From Neptunomonas japonica JAMM 1380 (GTDB lineage: Bacteria > Pseudomonadota > Gammaproteobacteria > Pseudomonadales > Balneatricaceae): a stretch of 64,000 nt of DNA. The notes beneath the pieces were generated by a model. That model was not told the DNA's origin and did not search any database. It saw only the letters and a list, made by a program, of their open reading frames with translations. Below are positions 35,312-46,120 of the stretch, piece after piece. Where the stretch lies: assembly GCF_016592555.1 (NCBI RefSeq), contig NZ_AP014546.1:3234501-3298500 (forward strand). Direction: 5' to 3'. The translations under genes were made by a program, and so were the position numbers. Position 1 is the stretch's first letter; each line of letters opens with the position of its first letter.

Positions 35312-36076
35312 TTAAGGATGTAGCTCGTTAAACAAACCTACAAATTCCTGAGTTAACTTATGCTTAGGCGCATAATGAACCAAAGGTATGGATACGTTAT
35401 GCGACTCTCGCATTTTCACAGATGATGATATTTTAGCATTTAGCACCGGTAAGTCTTCAGCCTGTAGTTCCGCTACCATTTTGCTTGGCAAAGATGCTCT
35501 TGGCTGAAACTGATTAACCACAATACCTTCAACTTCTAAGGCTTCGTTGTGATCCATACGCGTTTCATTCACATTATCCAACAGTGAATAAAGTGCATGG
35601 CGAGCAAACTCATCACAGTCAAACGGGATTAAGCAACGCTCAGCAGCCACTAGTGCCGACAAGGTAAAGAAGTTAAAAGCCGGTGGAGTATCGATATAGA
35701 CTGCATCGAAATCGTCCAGTTTTTCAAGCGCTTCCTTTAACTTATAGATTTTATGTTTAGTTTCTAGTTTAGTTTGAAGGTCAGCAACATCGGGGTTAGC
35801 CGGAATAAGAAACAAATTTTCATAAGGTGTTGCATGAATAAACGCTTCTGCTCCCTGAGGCTTTAATTGAAAAGTTAATGTTTGTTCAAAAAAGGCTTTC
35901 ACGTCCTGCGTTAACTCATCACTCCCAGCACCATAAATATACTGAGTAGAATTACACTGAGGGTCTAGGTCAATCACCAACGTTTTCAAACCTTTAGCAG
36001 CACTTATAGCTGCTAAATTAGATGTAATACTGGATTTACCTACACCACCTTTCTGATTAAAAACAACGCGTATCAT
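35312..36076 (-). CDS. ParA family ATPase
   Basis: Start at ATG 36076 (MIRVVFNQKGG), preceded by AAGGA; the frame is open further upstream but without a ribosome site. About 254 residues. Deviant Walker A KGGVGKSS near residues 9-16, Walker A' VIDLDPQCNST, and VYIDTPPAF. Such ATPases position chromosomes, plasmids or protein clusters. Without a ParB partner here, chromosome segregation is not implied; the neighbouring DUF2333 gene may be its functional partner. Confidence 0.85.
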   Translation of the reverse strand: MIRVVFNQKGGVGKSSITSNLAAISAAKGLKTLVIDLDPQCNSTQYIYGAGSDELTQDVKAFFEQTLTFQLKPQGAEAFIHATPYENLFLIPANPDVADLQTKLETKHKIYKLKEALEKLDDFDAVYIDTPPAFNFFTLSALVAAERCLIPFDCDEFARHALYSLLDNVNETRMDHNEALEVEGIVVNQFQPRASLPSKMVAELQAEDLPVLNAKISSSVKMRESHNVSIPLVHYAPKHKLTQEFVGLFNELHP

Positions 36077-36092
36077 TAACTTTTCCTTATTA

Positions 36093-37124
36093 TTATCCCT
36101 GAGACAGCAATTCACGAAGATCAATAATAGCGGCGTTTGCACGTGAAATATAAGACGCCATTACCAATGAGTGATTTGCCAGAAACCCAAACTCATTACC
36201 ATTTAGAATCATAGGACTCCAAATAGCTCCCTGTGTTGACTCAAGCTCACGGACAATCTGCAGCAAGCTTACGCGTGCATTCTTCTTATCCAGTGCAGGC
36301 CCAAAGTCTTGCTCGATACCTTTCAATAATTGAATAAGCGCCCATGAAGTGCCGCGCGCTTCATAAAAAACATCATCCAGCTCAAACCAAGATGTCTTAA
36401 TTTCTATATCCTGATCTGAAGAAGTCGATTGTTGAGCCGACTCATCGCCTGCTAAATCAGTGTTCAAACGTTTTTGGCCAACACTGGCACTTAAACGTTG
36501 AGACAAACTACCTAGGCGCGTACTAACATCACCCAACCAGTTATTTAAGTTATCAGCACGTGCATAGAACTGTGCATCTTGCTGCTGAGGGTCTTGCAAG
36601 CGCGCGTAATAGCTATTTAAGCCCGTTAACGCTTTTTTGTATTCGGCTTCTGTTGATGGGAACAACCAACTATTGTTATTGAAGTTCAACATCGGTTCTG
36701 CAGAAGCCAGATCAGTATCTTCTGTCGACTGTGACTGCGAACGGCTGAAGTCTTTACGCATTGCTCTGGCCATATCACGCGCCTGAACCAATACACCAAA
36801 CTCCCAATTATGCATATTATCTAACCATACACCTGGAGGTGTTCGGTCATTACTCAGGTAGCCACCTGGTTTTTCTAATAGCGTTTGCACAACACCCACC
36901 AAAGCACCGGTTGTACCTACACCCGTTACTGGGCTCTCTGTGCTGATGGCTTGCACTTCTATTGAATCTGGCTCCCAGCTCCAATAAATCCCTACCGCTG
37001 CGGCAATGAAGAGATAAATAACGACGAATGACAAAAAACCTTTGAAAATTCGGCCACCGCCAACTTTTTCGCTTAAAGCATCCCAAAAGGTTAACCAGAT
37101 CTGCTGTAACTTATCCAAAACCAC
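36093..37124 (-). CDS. DUF2333 family inner-membrane protein
   Basis: 343 residues. A single membrane helix at about 30-47 (FLSFVVIYLFIAAAVGIYW), then a large periplasmic, mostly helical domain. WSWEPDSIEV, the GGYLSNDRTPPGVWLDNMHNW motif, DMARAMRKDFSRSQSQ and the C-terminal WSPMILNGNEFGFLANHSL are highly characteristic of DUF2333. Function unknown. It precedes the ParA-like ATPase by 16 bases, in one transcript, a pairing seen in related genomes as I recall. Confidence 0.9.
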   Translation of the reverse strand: MVLDKLQQIWLTFWDALSEKVGGGRIFKGFLSFVVIYLFIAAAVGIYWSWEPDSIEVQAISTESPVTGVGTTGALVGVVQTLLEKPGGYLSNDRTPPGVWLDNMHNWEFGVLVQARDMARAMRKDFSRSQSQSTEDTDLASAEPMLNFNNNSWLFPSTEAEYKKALTGLNSYYARLQDPQQQDAQFYARADNLNNWLGDVSTRLGSLSQRLSASVGQKRLNTDLAGDESAQQSTSSDQDIEIKTSWFELDDVFYEARGTSWALIQLLKGIEQDFGPALDKKNARVSLLQIVRELESTQGAIWSPMILNGNEFGFLANHSLVMASYISRANAAIIDLRELLSQG

Positions 37125-37416
37125 CTCTCATTTAACCTGAAACCGTAATCTTTCTGTGCTGCACCGCACTATCACTCATTTAGACACTATAATCAATAAG
37201 GCTAATGAGGTAAGAACACTCTCCAAACTTAATATTAATACCCCCTGAATTAGTCAGGCATTAGCAGTCACTACAAATAAAATAGCAACGAACGTCGTCT
37301 AACGGCTGCAATCCTGCAAATAAACAACCAATTTCTGGACACTCATTCAGCTTTCATGCAAACTACCTAACCAGTTTACAAACATCATGAACTCACTGCA
37401 GATAAGGCATTAATCA

Positions 37417-37860
37417 ATGTCCAAATTTCTACTTCTAAACGGCCCTAATCTTAATTTATTGGGCACCCGCGAACCTGAAGTCTATGGTTCAACGACGCTA
37501 CAGGAGATAGAGATAGATTTGCGACAGAGGGCATTACTTGCGGGCCATGAGCTTGATTACTATCAAAGCAATGCCGAATCAGCACTCATTGATAGAATTC
37601 ATCAAGCACGCGAAGACAAGGTGAACTTCATCATTATTAATCCGGCCGCTTATACTCATACGAGTGTAGCGATCAGAGATGCGTTATTAGGGGTCGATAT
37701 CCCTTTTATCGAAGTTCATTTATCAAACGTACATGCTCGTGAAACCTTTCGACACCACTCCTACCTATCCGATGTCGCCCAAGGCGTCATTTGTGGTTTA
37801 GGCGTTGATGGCTATAATTATGCGTTGAGTTCTGCAATAAAACTGACAGAAATCACCTGA
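37417..37860 (+). CDS. aroQ: Type II 3-dehydroquinate dehydratase
   Basis: 147 residues; start ATG at 37417. [19 protein letters not shown] holds the catalytic region (Tyr near residue 25), [16 protein letters not shown] the middle, and [18 protein letters not shown] the second half (His). It dehydrates 3-dehydroquinate to 3-dehydroshikimate. It precedes accB by 55 bases, as in many gammaproteobacteria, and is probably cotranscribed. Confidence 0.97.
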   Translation: MSKFLLLNGPNLNLLGTREPEVYGSTTLQEIEIDLRQRALLAGHELDYYQSNAESALIDRIHQAREDKVNFIIINPAAYTHTSVAIRDALLGVDIPFIEVHLSNVHARETFRHHSYLSDVAQGVICGLGVDGYNYALSSAIKLTEIT

Positions 37861-37915
37861 ACCCGAACACAAAGCGAATTTGTATCCCGCTTTATATTGA
37901 GAGAATGAGATTAGA

Positions 37916-38374
37916 ATGGACATCCGCAAAGTAAAAAAGCTGATTGAACTTCTGGAAGAATCCGATATTAACGAAATCGAAATCAAAGAAGGCGAAGAGT
38001 CGGTACGTATCAGCCGAGCCTCTAGCGTTCAGCCACAATATGCAATGCCTGTGGCTCCTCAAGGCTATGCTCCAGCACCCGCTGCTGCACCTGTAGCTAC
38101 GGCACCTGCTGCCGCACCTGTTGCAGAAGCTAAGCAAAACGGTCACGTCGTCTGTTCGCCAATGGTCGGAACTTTCTACCGTTCAGCATCTCCTAGCTCA
38201 CCTGCATTCATCGAAGTCGGCCAGCACGTTAAAGCCGGTGAAGTTATCTGTATCGTCGAAGCTATGAAAATGATGAATCAGATTGAAGCTGATAAATCAG
38301 GTATTGTTGAAGCTATTTTGATCGAAGATGGCCAGCCAGTAGAGTTTGATCAGCCATTGGTCACTATTGTTTAA
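37916..38374 (+). CDS. accB: Biotin carboxyl carrier protein of acetyl-CoA carboxylase
   Basis: 152 residues. N-terminal dimer helix region, then a flexible Ala/Pro linker at about 43-72, then a biotinyl domain with the lysine in EAMKMM (Lys118). It carries the carboxyl group between AccC and the carboxyltransferase in fatty acid synthesis. accC follows 32 bases later. Confidence 0.97.
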   Translation: MDIRKVKKLIELLEESDINEIEIKEGEESVRISRASSVQPQYAMPVAPQGYAPAPAAAPVATAPAAAPVAEAKQNGHVVCSPMVGTFYRSASPSSPAFIEVGQHVKAGEVICIVEAMKMMNQIEADKSGIVEAILIEDGQPVEFDQPLVTIV

Positions 38375-38406
38375 TTGCCCGAATATAGCTAAAGGAACTT
38401 AACCAG

Positions 38407-39747
38407 ATGCTGGAAAAAGTTGTTATTGCCAACCGTGGCGAGATTGCTCTGCGCATTCTGAGAGCCTGTAAAGAGCTCGGCATAAAAACCGTTGCCATCC
38501 ATTCTCAGCCAGACCGCGACCTTATGCATGTACGACTGGCCGATCAGGCTGTTTGTATTGGCCCTGCGTCCTCAGCAAAGAGCTACCTAAATATCCCTGC
38601 AATTATAAGCGCAGCAGAAGTGACTGATGCTACCGCTATCCACCCAGGGTATGGCTTCTTAGCTGAAAACGCTGCATTTGCAGACCAAGTAGAGCAGTCA
38701 GGCTTTGTATTTATCGGCCCTACTGGCGATGTTATTCGCAAAATGGGTGACAAAGTCTCTGCTATTGCCGCTATGAGAGAAGCGGGTGTACCTACGGTGC
38801 CAGGTTCTGACGGCGAGCTGCCAACTGATCCTGACAAGATTCACGCTATTGCTAAACGTATTGGCTACCCAGTCATTATCAAAGCAGCATCAGGCGGCGG
38901 TGGTCGCGGCATGCGCGTGGTTCATTCTGAAGCCTCACTTATTAGTTCTATTCACGTGACGCAATCTGAAGCCGCAGCGGCATTTGGCGACCCAACTGTC
39001 TACATGGAAAAATTCCTTGAAAATCCACGTCACGTGGAGATTCAGGTATTAGCAGACGGCCAAGGTAATGCGATTCACCTATATGATCGCGACTGTTCAA
39101 TGCAGCGCCGTCATCAAAAAGTCGTTGAAGAAGCACCAGCACCACAAATTGATCCTGAAGCACGTCGTCAGGTTTTACAGTCTTGCGTAGATGCTTGTAT
39201 CAAGATTGGTTATCGTGGCGCCGGCACTTTTGAGTTCTTGTACGAGAACGGTGGTTTTTACTTCATCGAAATGAACACGCGTGTTCAGGTAGAGCACCCA
39301 GTAACAGAAATGATTACTGGTGTTGATATCGTAAAAGAACAGCTACGTATTGCGGCAGGCCTTCCGCTTTCTTATAAGCAAGAAGACATTGTTGCCCGTG
39401 GACATTCATTTGAATGTCGTATCAATGCTGAAGATGCTAAAACATTCTTACCAAGCCCAGGCAAAGTTGTTCATTTTCATGCGCCTGGTGGTAACGGCGT
39501 ACGTGTTGATTCACACTTATATGATGGCTACACAGTGCCACCACATTACGATTCACTCATCGCTAAGCTCATCACTTACGGAGAAGACCGCGAAACGGCT
39601 CTTACCCGTATGAAAAATGCATTAGATGAAATGTTGGTTGAAGGTATTCGTACCAATATCGGCCTGCATCAAGAGATTGTTCGTGACGCCCACTTTATTG
39701 AAGGCGGAATGAATATTCATTATCTTGAAAAGAAACTAGATATGTAA
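38407..39747 (+). CDS. accC: Biotin carboxylase of acetyl-CoA carboxylase
   Basis: 446 residues. ATP-grasp enzyme: N-terminal [17 protein letters not shown], glycine-rich [14 protein letters not shown], the [14 protein letters not shown] metal/ATP site, and DSLIAKLI. It carboxylates biotin on AccB with ATP and bicarbonate. A strong terminator follows. Confidence 0.97.
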   Translation: MLEKVVIANRGEIALRILRACKELGIKTVAIHSQPDRDLMHVRLADQAVCIGPASSAKSYLNIPAIISAAEVTDATAIHPGYGFLAENAAFADQVEQSGFVFIGPTGDVIRKMGDKVSAIAAMREAGVPTVPGSDGELPTDPDKIHAIAKRIGYPVIIKAASGGGGRGMRVVHSEASLISSIHVTQSEAAAAFGDPTVYMEKFLENPRHVEIQVLADGQGNAIHLYDRDCSMQRRHQKVVEEAPAPQIDPEARRQVLQSCVDACIKIGYRGAGTFEFLYENGGFYFIEMNTRVQVEHPVTEMITGVDIVKEQLRIAAGLPLSYKQEDIVARGHSFECRINAEDAKTFLPSPGKVVHFHAPGGNGVRVDSHLYDGYTVPPHYDSLIAKLITYGEDRETALTRMKNALDEMLVEGIRTNIGLHQEIVRDAHFIEGGMNIHYLEKKLDM

Positions 39748-39765
39748 ATATCCATTTTCACTTTT

Positions 39766-39790
39766 AAAGCCCGCACCGCGGGCTTTTTTG
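39766..39790 (+). terminator. Rho-independent terminator after accC
   Basis: AAAGCCCGC and GCGGGCTTT make a 9-base stem with a 3-base loop, then T6. It ends the accB-accC transcript before prmA. Confidence 0.9.
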
Positions 39791-39853
39791 TTCTCACAAG
39801 GGAATTTTTGCGCAATACTTTACTTAACTGTTCGAATGAGGATTTTATATACT

Positions 39854-40747
39854 ATGCCTTGGCTTCAACTCAAAATGGAAATCAAACCCGAATTATCAGA
39901 ACAATTCGAAGATATTCTCCTAGCTGCAGGATGCGCCGCCGTTACTTACGAAGACAGCGCAGACCAGCCTATTTTTGAGCCAGACTTAGGCACTACCCCT
40001 CTATGGCAACACACCACTATTACGGGTTTATTTGCAGCTGAACACGACGTTCAAATAACCGAAGATTTTATTAGACAAGCACATAAGCAAATTTTTGATA
40101 ACTCGCCCTTCCCTCCTTTCAAGGCTGAAATTTTGGAAGACAAGGATTGGGAACGTGAGTGGATGAAAAACTATCATCCCATGCAGTTTGGTAAGCGCCT
40201 ATGGATCTGCCCAAGCTGGAGAGATGTACCCGATCCTCAAGCAGTCAACCTTATGCTCGATCCTGGCTTAGCCTTCGGTACTGGCACACACCCAACTACC
40301 GCGCTGTGCCTTGAGTGGCTAGATAGCCAAGAACTTAATAATAAAACAGTGACTGATTACGGCTGTGGTTCAGGAATTTTAGGTATAGCATCTCTTTTAC
40401 TTGGTGCAACACACGTGACCTCTGTTGATATTGACCCACAAGCATTGCAAGCCACCCGCGATAACTTACTGCGTAACAAATTGCCCAATAAGCTTATGGA
40501 TGTCTATTTCCCTGAAAACGCACCACAAGTTGAAACTGATGTTTTGGTCGCTAATATTTTAGCAGGACCACTCACCGCACTAGCCCCGACTCTTGCTGAA
40601 CGTGTTCGCAAAGGCGGGCTCATCGCATTATCCGGCTTATTAAACCAACAAGCTGAAGAGATTCAAAACACCTACGGTGAGTGGTTCGACCTAGACCCTG
40701 TTGTTGAACGAGAAGAGTGGATCCGCATTACCGGCAGGAAGCGATGA
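39854..40747 (+). CDS. prmA: Ribosomal protein L11 methyltransferase
   Basis: The ATG at 39854 (MPWLQLKMEI) is the conserved start; the upstream frame from 39788 overlaps the terminator. About 297 residues: an N-terminal substrate domain and a SAM-binding domain with TDYGCGSGILGIA and VDIDPQAL, preceded by LDPGLAFGTGTHPTT. It trimethylates L11. Its 3' end overlaps the next gene by 4 bases. Confidence 0.95.
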   Translation: MPWLQLKMEIKPELSEQFEDILLAAGCAAVTYEDSADQPIFEPDLGTTPLWQHTTITGLFAAEHDVQITEDFIRQAHKQIFDNSPFPPFKAEILEDKDWEREWMKNYHPMQFGKRLWICPSWRDVPDPQAVNLMLDPGLAFGTGTHPTTALCLEWLDSQELNNKTVTDYGCGSGILGIASLLLGATHVTSVDIDPQALQATRDNLLRNKLPNKLMDVYFPENAPQVETDVLVANILAGPLTALAPTLAERVRKGGLIALSGLLNQQAEEIQNTYGEWFDLDPVVEREEWIRITGRKR

Positions 40748-41651
40748 ATGAAAGCTCTATAAATACTTGCTGCCCAGCCTGCAAAACCCATTTCAACGTT
40801 ACTACAGGGCAGCTTAAAGTAGCTGCCGGAATGGTTCGTTGCGGCAGCTGCTTACACGTTTTTAATGCAACACCTATTGATGCTGCTAGCAAACCATCCG
40901 CAGCAAAGCCATCGTCAACTAAGTCACCGGTAGTTAATCAACCAACACAAGCGAATGAAACTACCGTTCAAAAATTCCGCAAAATTGACAGTAAAAAAAC
41001 ACACGCCCAAACAAAAAAACCGGCTCCTGCCAGCATTCCTATACAGCCACAAGCATCATTACATTCAAGCATACGCCAAAATAAAACTTAAAAACAGCAA
41101 CACCGCATGCCGCGTCGCTTAACATCCCTCACATCGACATTGAGCAACATGAAGAAGTCGTTGTTGCAACCCCCTCCCCTTTTCGATATATAACCAACCT
41201 TTGCATCGCTGCACTGATAGCGCTACTGATCAGCCAAATACTTTGGTTCAAGCAGGACCAGTGGACCCAACAAGATTTATTAAGACCTGTGTACAAAACT
41301 CTTTATGCGCTTGTTGAGTTACCCTTACCCGCTAAAAAAGCATCTCAACTTATTCTTAATAAAAAATTAATTATCCAGCCGCACGAAGAGCTTCGCGACG
41401 CAATCCGGGTCTCCGTGATACTTGAAAACACTGCCAATTTTTCGCAACCCTTTCCTACATTACAATTACTCTTTACTGATATAAAAGGCCGCACAACATC
41501 TCAGCGCACCCTAGCGGTCGAGGAGTATATAAATACCTCTCTTTTCCCCGAGCAACTCATGCCCAGCAAACAGCCCATTCAAATTCAGATCGACCTAATG
41601 GCTCCCGGCCGTCGAGCTGTTGGCTATCAATTAAATATGATTTTCAACTAA
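40744..41651 (+). pseudogene. Zinc-ribbon / DUF3426 membrane protein, frameshifted
   Basis: Start ATG at 40744 (MNESSINTCCPACKTHF). The N-terminal C-x2-C...C-x2-C zinc ribbon (CCPAC and CGSC) is followed by a low-complexity Lys/Ala/Ser linker, and the frame ends at 41089. One frame later the protein continues (…HIDIEQHEEVVVATPSPFR), with a membrane helix (LCIAALIALLISQILWF) and the DUF3426 domain to 41651. Adding one A to AAAA at 41083-41086 gives a single frame of about 300 residues. It lies between prmA and dusB, as in relatives. The break is a homopolymer, so it may be a sequencing error. Confidence 0.75.
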
Positions 41652-41812
41652 AATCCTGCTTACCCACAAAAACAAGAATGATCAAAAAATCATCAAAACG
41701 TCGTGGAGCCTCAGCCGCAAATGGAGTATCATTACGCCCTTCCCTTGAATAAACATTTCACTGTCCTTTATGGAGAGTGGTTAACTATTGTTTCTGACAA
41801 CTAAGGCATGTC

Positions 41813-42799
41813 ATGTTCCAAATCGGTCCCTACAACATCGACAGCCAAGTGATCCTTGCTCCTATGGCTGGCGTTACTGACCAACCCTTTCGGCAGCTAT
41901 GTCGTCGCTTAGGTGCAGGTCTTGTTGTATCCGAAATGGTGACCTCTGATACTCGTTTATGGAATAGCCGCAAATCAGCTCACCGGCTTAACCATACTGG
42001 CGAAGATGAACCTCGTTCGGTACAAATTGCCGGTGGCGACCCTCTCATGATGGCACAAGCTGCTCGCATGAACGCAGAACGAGGCGCTCAGATTATTGAT
42101 ATCAATATGGGCTGCCCGGCAAAAAAAGTCTGCAACAAAGCAGCAGGCTCCGCTTTATTAAAAGATGAACCTTTGGTGCTGTCCATTTTGCAAGCAGTCG
42201 TTAGTGCGGTGGATATCCCAGTGACTCTTAAAATACGCACGGGGTGGTCAACCGACCAAAAAAATGCCGAAACGGTCGCTCGTATGGCTGAAGATTCAGG
42301 CATTCAAGCACTCGCCATTCATGGAAGAACCAGAGCTTGCGGCTACAAAGGCGAAGCCGAGTACGACACGATCGCGAATGTTAGAAAAATTATTGAAATA
42401 CCTCTGTTTGCCAATGGCGACATTTCCTCTCCTGAAAAAGCAAAAGAAGTATTAAATCATACCGGCGCAAATGCCGTTATGATTGGCAGAACAGCACAAG
42501 GGAACCCATGGATTTTTAAGGAGATCGATCATTATCTCCGCCATAACGAACGATTAGAGAAGCCAGCATTAAAAGAAGTTAAAGATACTCTTCTTTCGCA
42601 TGTAGCCGCTTTACATCAATTCTATGGTGAATATTTAGGCGTTAGGATAGCCCGCAAACATGTTGGTTGGTACTTGCATCACCAGCCAAAAGGCGTATCT
42701 TTTCGCGCTCACTTCAACCAACTGGAATCAGCAATCGAACAGGTAGCCGCTATCGAGCAATATTTTAAACAGGCTCATGTGACAATTGCAGCTGCCTGA
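41813..42799 (+). CDS. dusB: tRNA-dihydrouridine synthase B
   Basis: 328 residues. FMN-binding TIM barrel: LAPMAGVTDQPFR, SEMVTSD, NMGCPAKKVCNKAAGSALL with the catalytic Cys, KIRTGW, and GRTRACGYKGEAEYD. It reduces uridines in the tRNA D-loop. fis follows 32 bases later, the classical dusB-fis operon. Confidence 0.95.
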   Translation: MFQIGPYNIDSQVILAPMAGVTDQPFRQLCRRLGAGLVVSEMVTSDTRLWNSRKSAHRLNHTGEDEPRSVQIAGGDPLMMAQAARMNAERGAQIIDINMGCPAKKVCNKAAGSALLKDEPLVLSILQAVVSAVDIPVTLKIRTGWSTDQKNAETVARMAEDSGIQALAIHGRTRACGYKGEAEYDTIANVRKIIEIPLFANGDISSPEKAKEVLNHTGANAVMIGRTAQGNPWIFKEIDHYLRHNERLEKPALKEVKDTLLSHVAALHQFYGEYLGVRIARKHVGWYLHHQPKGVSFRAHFNQLESAIEQVAAIEQYFKQAHVTIAAA

Positions 42800-42831
42800 T
42801 TCAAGTAAATGGGTATAGGTATATAAGTACT

Positions 42832-43125
42832 GTGGATATTAAAGAAAACTCAACAATAGCTTTTACCAGAGCAACTGGATCTCAGGAAGAGACACAACAC
42901 CAAACGTTACGCGACAGTGTTCATACATCGCTGGGACATTACTTTAAACAGTTAGATGGCCAGCCTGTTACTGATGTTTACCAAATGGTATTAGCAGAAA
43001 TCGAAGCTCCATTATTTGAAACAGTGATGGCATATACCAAAGACAATCAGACCAAAGCCTCCGAGTTACTCGGTCTTAACCGCGGTACTCTGCGCAAGAA
43101 GCTGAAACAATACGGCTTACTGTAA
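42832..43125 (+). CDS. fis: DNA-binding protein Fis
   Basis: 97 residues from a GTG start. The C-terminal HTH TKDNQTKASELLGLNRGTLRKKL and QPVTDVYQMVLAEIEAPL are classic Fis. It bends DNA and regulates rRNA and recombination. Second gene of dusB-fis; purH follows 33 bases later. Confidence 0.95.
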   Translation: MDIKENSTIAFTRATGSQEETQHQTLRDSVHTSLGHYFKQLDGQPVTDVYQMVLAEIEAPLFETVMAYTKDNQTKASELLGLNRGTLRKKLKQYGLL

Positions 43126-43158
43126 TTTTTTTCATTTCCAACGATAGTGACATTACCA

Positions 43159-44745
43159 ATGGCTGAGCAAAACTACACTCCTATTCGTCGAGCACTTATT
43201 AGTGTCTCAGATAAAACCGGAATCATTGAGTTCGCACGTGCACTACAAGCACAAGGCGTTGAAATTCTTTCAACAGGTGGAACTTACAAACTTCTGTGTG
43301 ACAACCAAGTTCCTGCAGTTGAAGTGTCCGACTACACCGGCTTTCCTGAAATGATGGATGGGCGTGTAAAAACTCTGCATCCCAAAGTTCACGGCGGCAT
43401 TTTAGGTCGTCGCGGTAAAGATGATGCCATCATGAACGAGCACGGTATCAATCCAATTGATATGGTAATCGTCAATCTTTACCCGTTTCAAGAAACCATT
43501 GCACGACCTGATTGCGATCTAGCGATGGCTATCGAGAACATTGATATTGGCGGCCCTACTATGGTTCGTTCTGCGGCCAAAAACCACAAAGATGTGGCTA
43601 TTGTCGTTAACGCTAGTAGCTATGATGTAGTTCTCGAAGAGCTTACTGCTAACCAGGGCCTTTCTCATAAGACTCGCTTTGACTTAGCAGTACAAGCATT
43701 TGAGCACACGGCGGCATACGATGGCATGATTGCTAACTATTTAGGCGCTATTGTTGAAAGTGACGATATTGAAGAACCTGCCACTTTCCCAAGAACGTTT
43801 AACACACAGTTCATAAAAGCGCAGGACATGCGATACGGTGAAAATCCTCACCAGCGCGCCGCCTTCTACATTGAAAGCAACCCCGTCGAAGCCTCTGTAG
43901 CCACGGCTCGCCAGTTACAAGGTAAAGCACTTTCTTACAATAACGTTGCTGATACTGATGCAGCCCTAGAATGTGTGAAACCATTTAGAGAACCGGCGTG
44001 CGTTATTGTTAAACATGCTAACCCTTGCGGTGTTGCTGTTGGTAACGATCTTCTGAGCGCATACAACCTTGCTTTCCAGACAGACCCTACTTCGGCATTC
44101 GGCGGCATTATTGCCTTCAACCGTGAGCTTGATGCAACCACGGCTCAAGCCATTGTTGATCGTCAGTTTGTTGAAGTGATCATTGCTCCAAAAGTAACAC
44201 AGGCAGCATCAGATATCATTGCAGCTAAGCCGAATGTTCGCTTACTAGAATGCGGCGAATGGGATTCTGAACGTTCACATGGTTTTGACTACAAACGCGT
44301 TAATGGCGGCCTACTTGTCCAAGACCGTGACATGGGTATGGTTAACGCTTCTGAATTAAAAATTGTTACTAAAGTTACGCCTACTGAGCAAGAGATTCGC
44401 GATCTATTATTCTGCTGGGAAGTTGCTAAGTTTGTTAAATCGAACGCCATCGTTTACGCCAAAAACGGCCAAACCATAGGTATAGGCGCAGGCCAAATGA
44501 GCCGTGTATATAGCGCCAAGATTGCAGGCATTAAAGCAGCAGATGAAGGCTTGGAAGTCAAAGGTTCCGTTATGGCATCCGATGCATTCTTCCCATTCAG
44601 AGACGGTATCGATGCCGCTGCCGCTGCGGGTATTAAAGCGGTTATTCAACCAGGTGGGTCAATGCGCGACCAAGAAGTTATTGATGCTGCCAATGAAGCA
44701 GGCATGGCAATGGTCTTTACTGGCATGCGTCACTTCCGCCATTAA
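43159..44745 (+). CDS. purH: Bifunctional AICAR transformylase / IMP cyclohydrolase
   Basis: Start at ATG 43159 ([19 protein letters not shown]); a GTG at 43147 would add four residues. 528 residues. N-terminal MGS-type cyclohydrolase ([22 protein letters not shown]) and C-terminal transformylase (KHANPCG...SAFGGI). Last two steps of IMP synthesis. Confidence 0.96.
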   Translation: MAEQNYTPIRRALISVSDKTGIIEFARALQAQGVEILSTGGTYKLLCDNQVPAVEVSDYTGFPEMMDGRVKTLHPKVHGGILGRRGKDDAIMNEHGINPIDMVIVNLYPFQETIARPDCDLAMAIENIDIGGPTMVRSAAKNHKDVAIVVNASSYDVVLEELTANQGLSHKTRFDLAVQAFEHTAAYDGMIANYLGAIVESDDIEEPATFPRTFNTQFIKAQDMRYGENPHQRAAFYIESNPVEASVATARQLQGKALSYNNVADTDAALECVKPFREPACVIVKHANPCGVAVGNDLLSAYNLAFQTDPTSAFGGIIAFNRELDATTAQAIVDRQFVEVIIAPKVTQAASDIIAAKPNVRLLECGEWDSERSHGFDYKRVNGGLLVQDRDMGMVNASELKIVTKVTPTEQEIRDLLFCWEVAKFVKSNAIVYAKNGQTIGIGAGQMSRVYSAKIAGIKAADEGLEVKGSVMASDAFFPFRDGIDAAAAAGIKAVIQPGGSMRDQEVIDAANEAGMAMVFTGMRHFRH

Positions 44746-44756
44746 TCATTAACGTC

Positions 44757-44777
44757 AGTGCAGCTTTCGGGCTGCAC
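44757..44777 (+). other. Intercistronic hairpin between purH and purD
   Basis: GTGCAGC and GCTGCAC pair across a TTTCGG loop. There is no T run, so it is more likely an RNA-stability or processing element than a terminator. Confidence 0.4.
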
Positions 44778-44799
44778 AAGTAAACAAGAGTAGATTCAG

Positions 44800-46083
44800 A
44801 TGAAAGTATTGATTATTGGTTCTGGCGGACGTGAACATGCACTGGCTTGGTCTGCGGCAAAAGACAACCGTGTGAGCAATGTTTTTATTGCTCCAGGTAA
44901 CGCGGCAACCGCTCTAGAAGACAAAATGAACAATGTCGCTATTGATGTTATGGACATCGATGGTTTGATCGAGTTTGCTAAAAGCAATGCGATTGATCTC
45001 ACCATTGTTGGGCCTGAAGCCCCCTTGGTTGCAGGCGTTGTTGATAGCTTCCGTAATGCTGGCTTAGCTATTTTTGGCCCAACGGCAGGCGCGGCTCAAC
45101 TTGAAGGCTCTAAAGCTTTCACCAAGGACTTTTTAGCCCGTCACAGCATCCCTACTGGCTGGTATCAGAACTTTACTGAAATCGAGCCAGCTCTTGCTTA
45201 TGTTCGTGAAAAAGGCGCTCCGATTGTTATTAAAGCTGACGGATTAGCCGCGGGGAAAGGTGTCATCGTTGCAATGACATTAGATGAAGCAGAAGCCGCT
45301 ATTCGCGATATGCTAGCCGATAACGTTTTCGGCGATGCGGGTAGCCGCGTTGTTATTGAAGAATTTCTTGATGGCGAAGAAGCTTCTTTCATCGTTATGG
45401 TTGATGGCGACAACGTACTGAGTATGGCCACCAGCCAAGACCATAAACGTGTTGGCAACGCTGACACTGGGCCAAATACAGGCGGCATGGGTGCTTACTC
45501 ACCTGCTCCAGTAGTTACACCAGATATCCATCAACGCATTATGGATGAGGTTATCATGCCAACGGTTAACGGCATGAAATCAGAAGGTAATGAGTATACT
45601 GGGTTTCTTTACGCTGGCCTGATGATCATGGCAGATGGTACACCTAAGGTCATTGAGTATAACTGTCGCTTTGGTGACCCTGAAACTCAACCTATCATGC
45701 TTCGATTAAAAAGCAGTATTGTTGACTTATGCCAAGCCGCTTTAGCTAAAAAGCTCGACATAACAACGGCAGACTGGGATCCAAGAAGTGCAGTAGGCGT
45801 TGTAATGGCAGCCGGTGGTTACCCTGGTGACTACCCAAAAGGTGACATTATTTCACTCCCCTCTTCTACGCCTGAAGGCACTAAAGTATTCCACGCAGGT
45901 ACTAAAGAAGTTGACGGCAATGTTGTTACTGCAGGCGGGCGTGTACTATGCGTTACCGCACTGGGTGACAGCGTCACACAAGCTCAACAACGAGCTTATC
46001 AGCTTCTAGAAAAAGTCAGCTGGAAAGATGCTTATTTTAGAACAGATATTGCTTATCGGGCTATTGCCAGAGAACAGTCATAA
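44800..46083 (+). CDS. purD: Phosphoribosylamine-glycine ligase
   Basis: 427 residues, ATP-grasp family. MKVLIIGSGGREHALAW, KADGLAAGKGV, ATSQDHKRVGN, and EYNCRFGDPETQ are GARS motifs. It makes GAR from PRA and glycine. Cotranscribed with purH, with only a small hairpin between. Confidence 0.96.
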   Translation: MKVLIIGSGGREHALAWSAAKDNRVSNVFIAPGNAATALEDKMNNVAIDVMDIDGLIEFAKSNAIDLTIVGPEAPLVAGVVDSFRNAGLAIFGPTAGAAQLEGSKAFTKDFLARHSIPTGWYQNFTEIEPALAYVREKGAPIVIKADGLAAGKGVIVAMTLDEAEAAIRDMLADNVFGDAGSRVVIEEFLDGEEASFIVMVDGDNVLSMATSQDHKRVGNADTGPNTGGMGAYSPAPVVTPDIHQRIMDEVIMPTVNGMKSEGNEYTGFLYAGLMIMADGTPKVIEYNCRFGDPETQPIMLRLKSSIVDLCQAALAKKLDITTADWDPRSAVGVVMAAGGYPGDYPKGDIISLPSSTPEGTKVFHAGTKEVDGNVVTAGGRVLCVTALGDSVTQAQQRAYQLLEKVSWKDAYFRTDIAYRAIAREQS

Positions 46084-46094
46084 TCTGATCGATT

Positions 46095-46120
46095 AAAAGC
46101 CACTTTCGAGTGGCTTTTTT
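46095..46120 (+). terminator. Rho-independent terminator after purD
   Basis: AAAAGCCACT and AGTGGCTTTT pair over 10 bases with loop TTCG, followed by T run. Confidence 0.92.

Noticed and set aside
41083..41091. Programmed ribosomal frameshift in the DUF3426 gene
   Set aside because: No X-XXY-YYZ slippery heptamer or downstream structure was recognised; a missing base in the A run is simpler.
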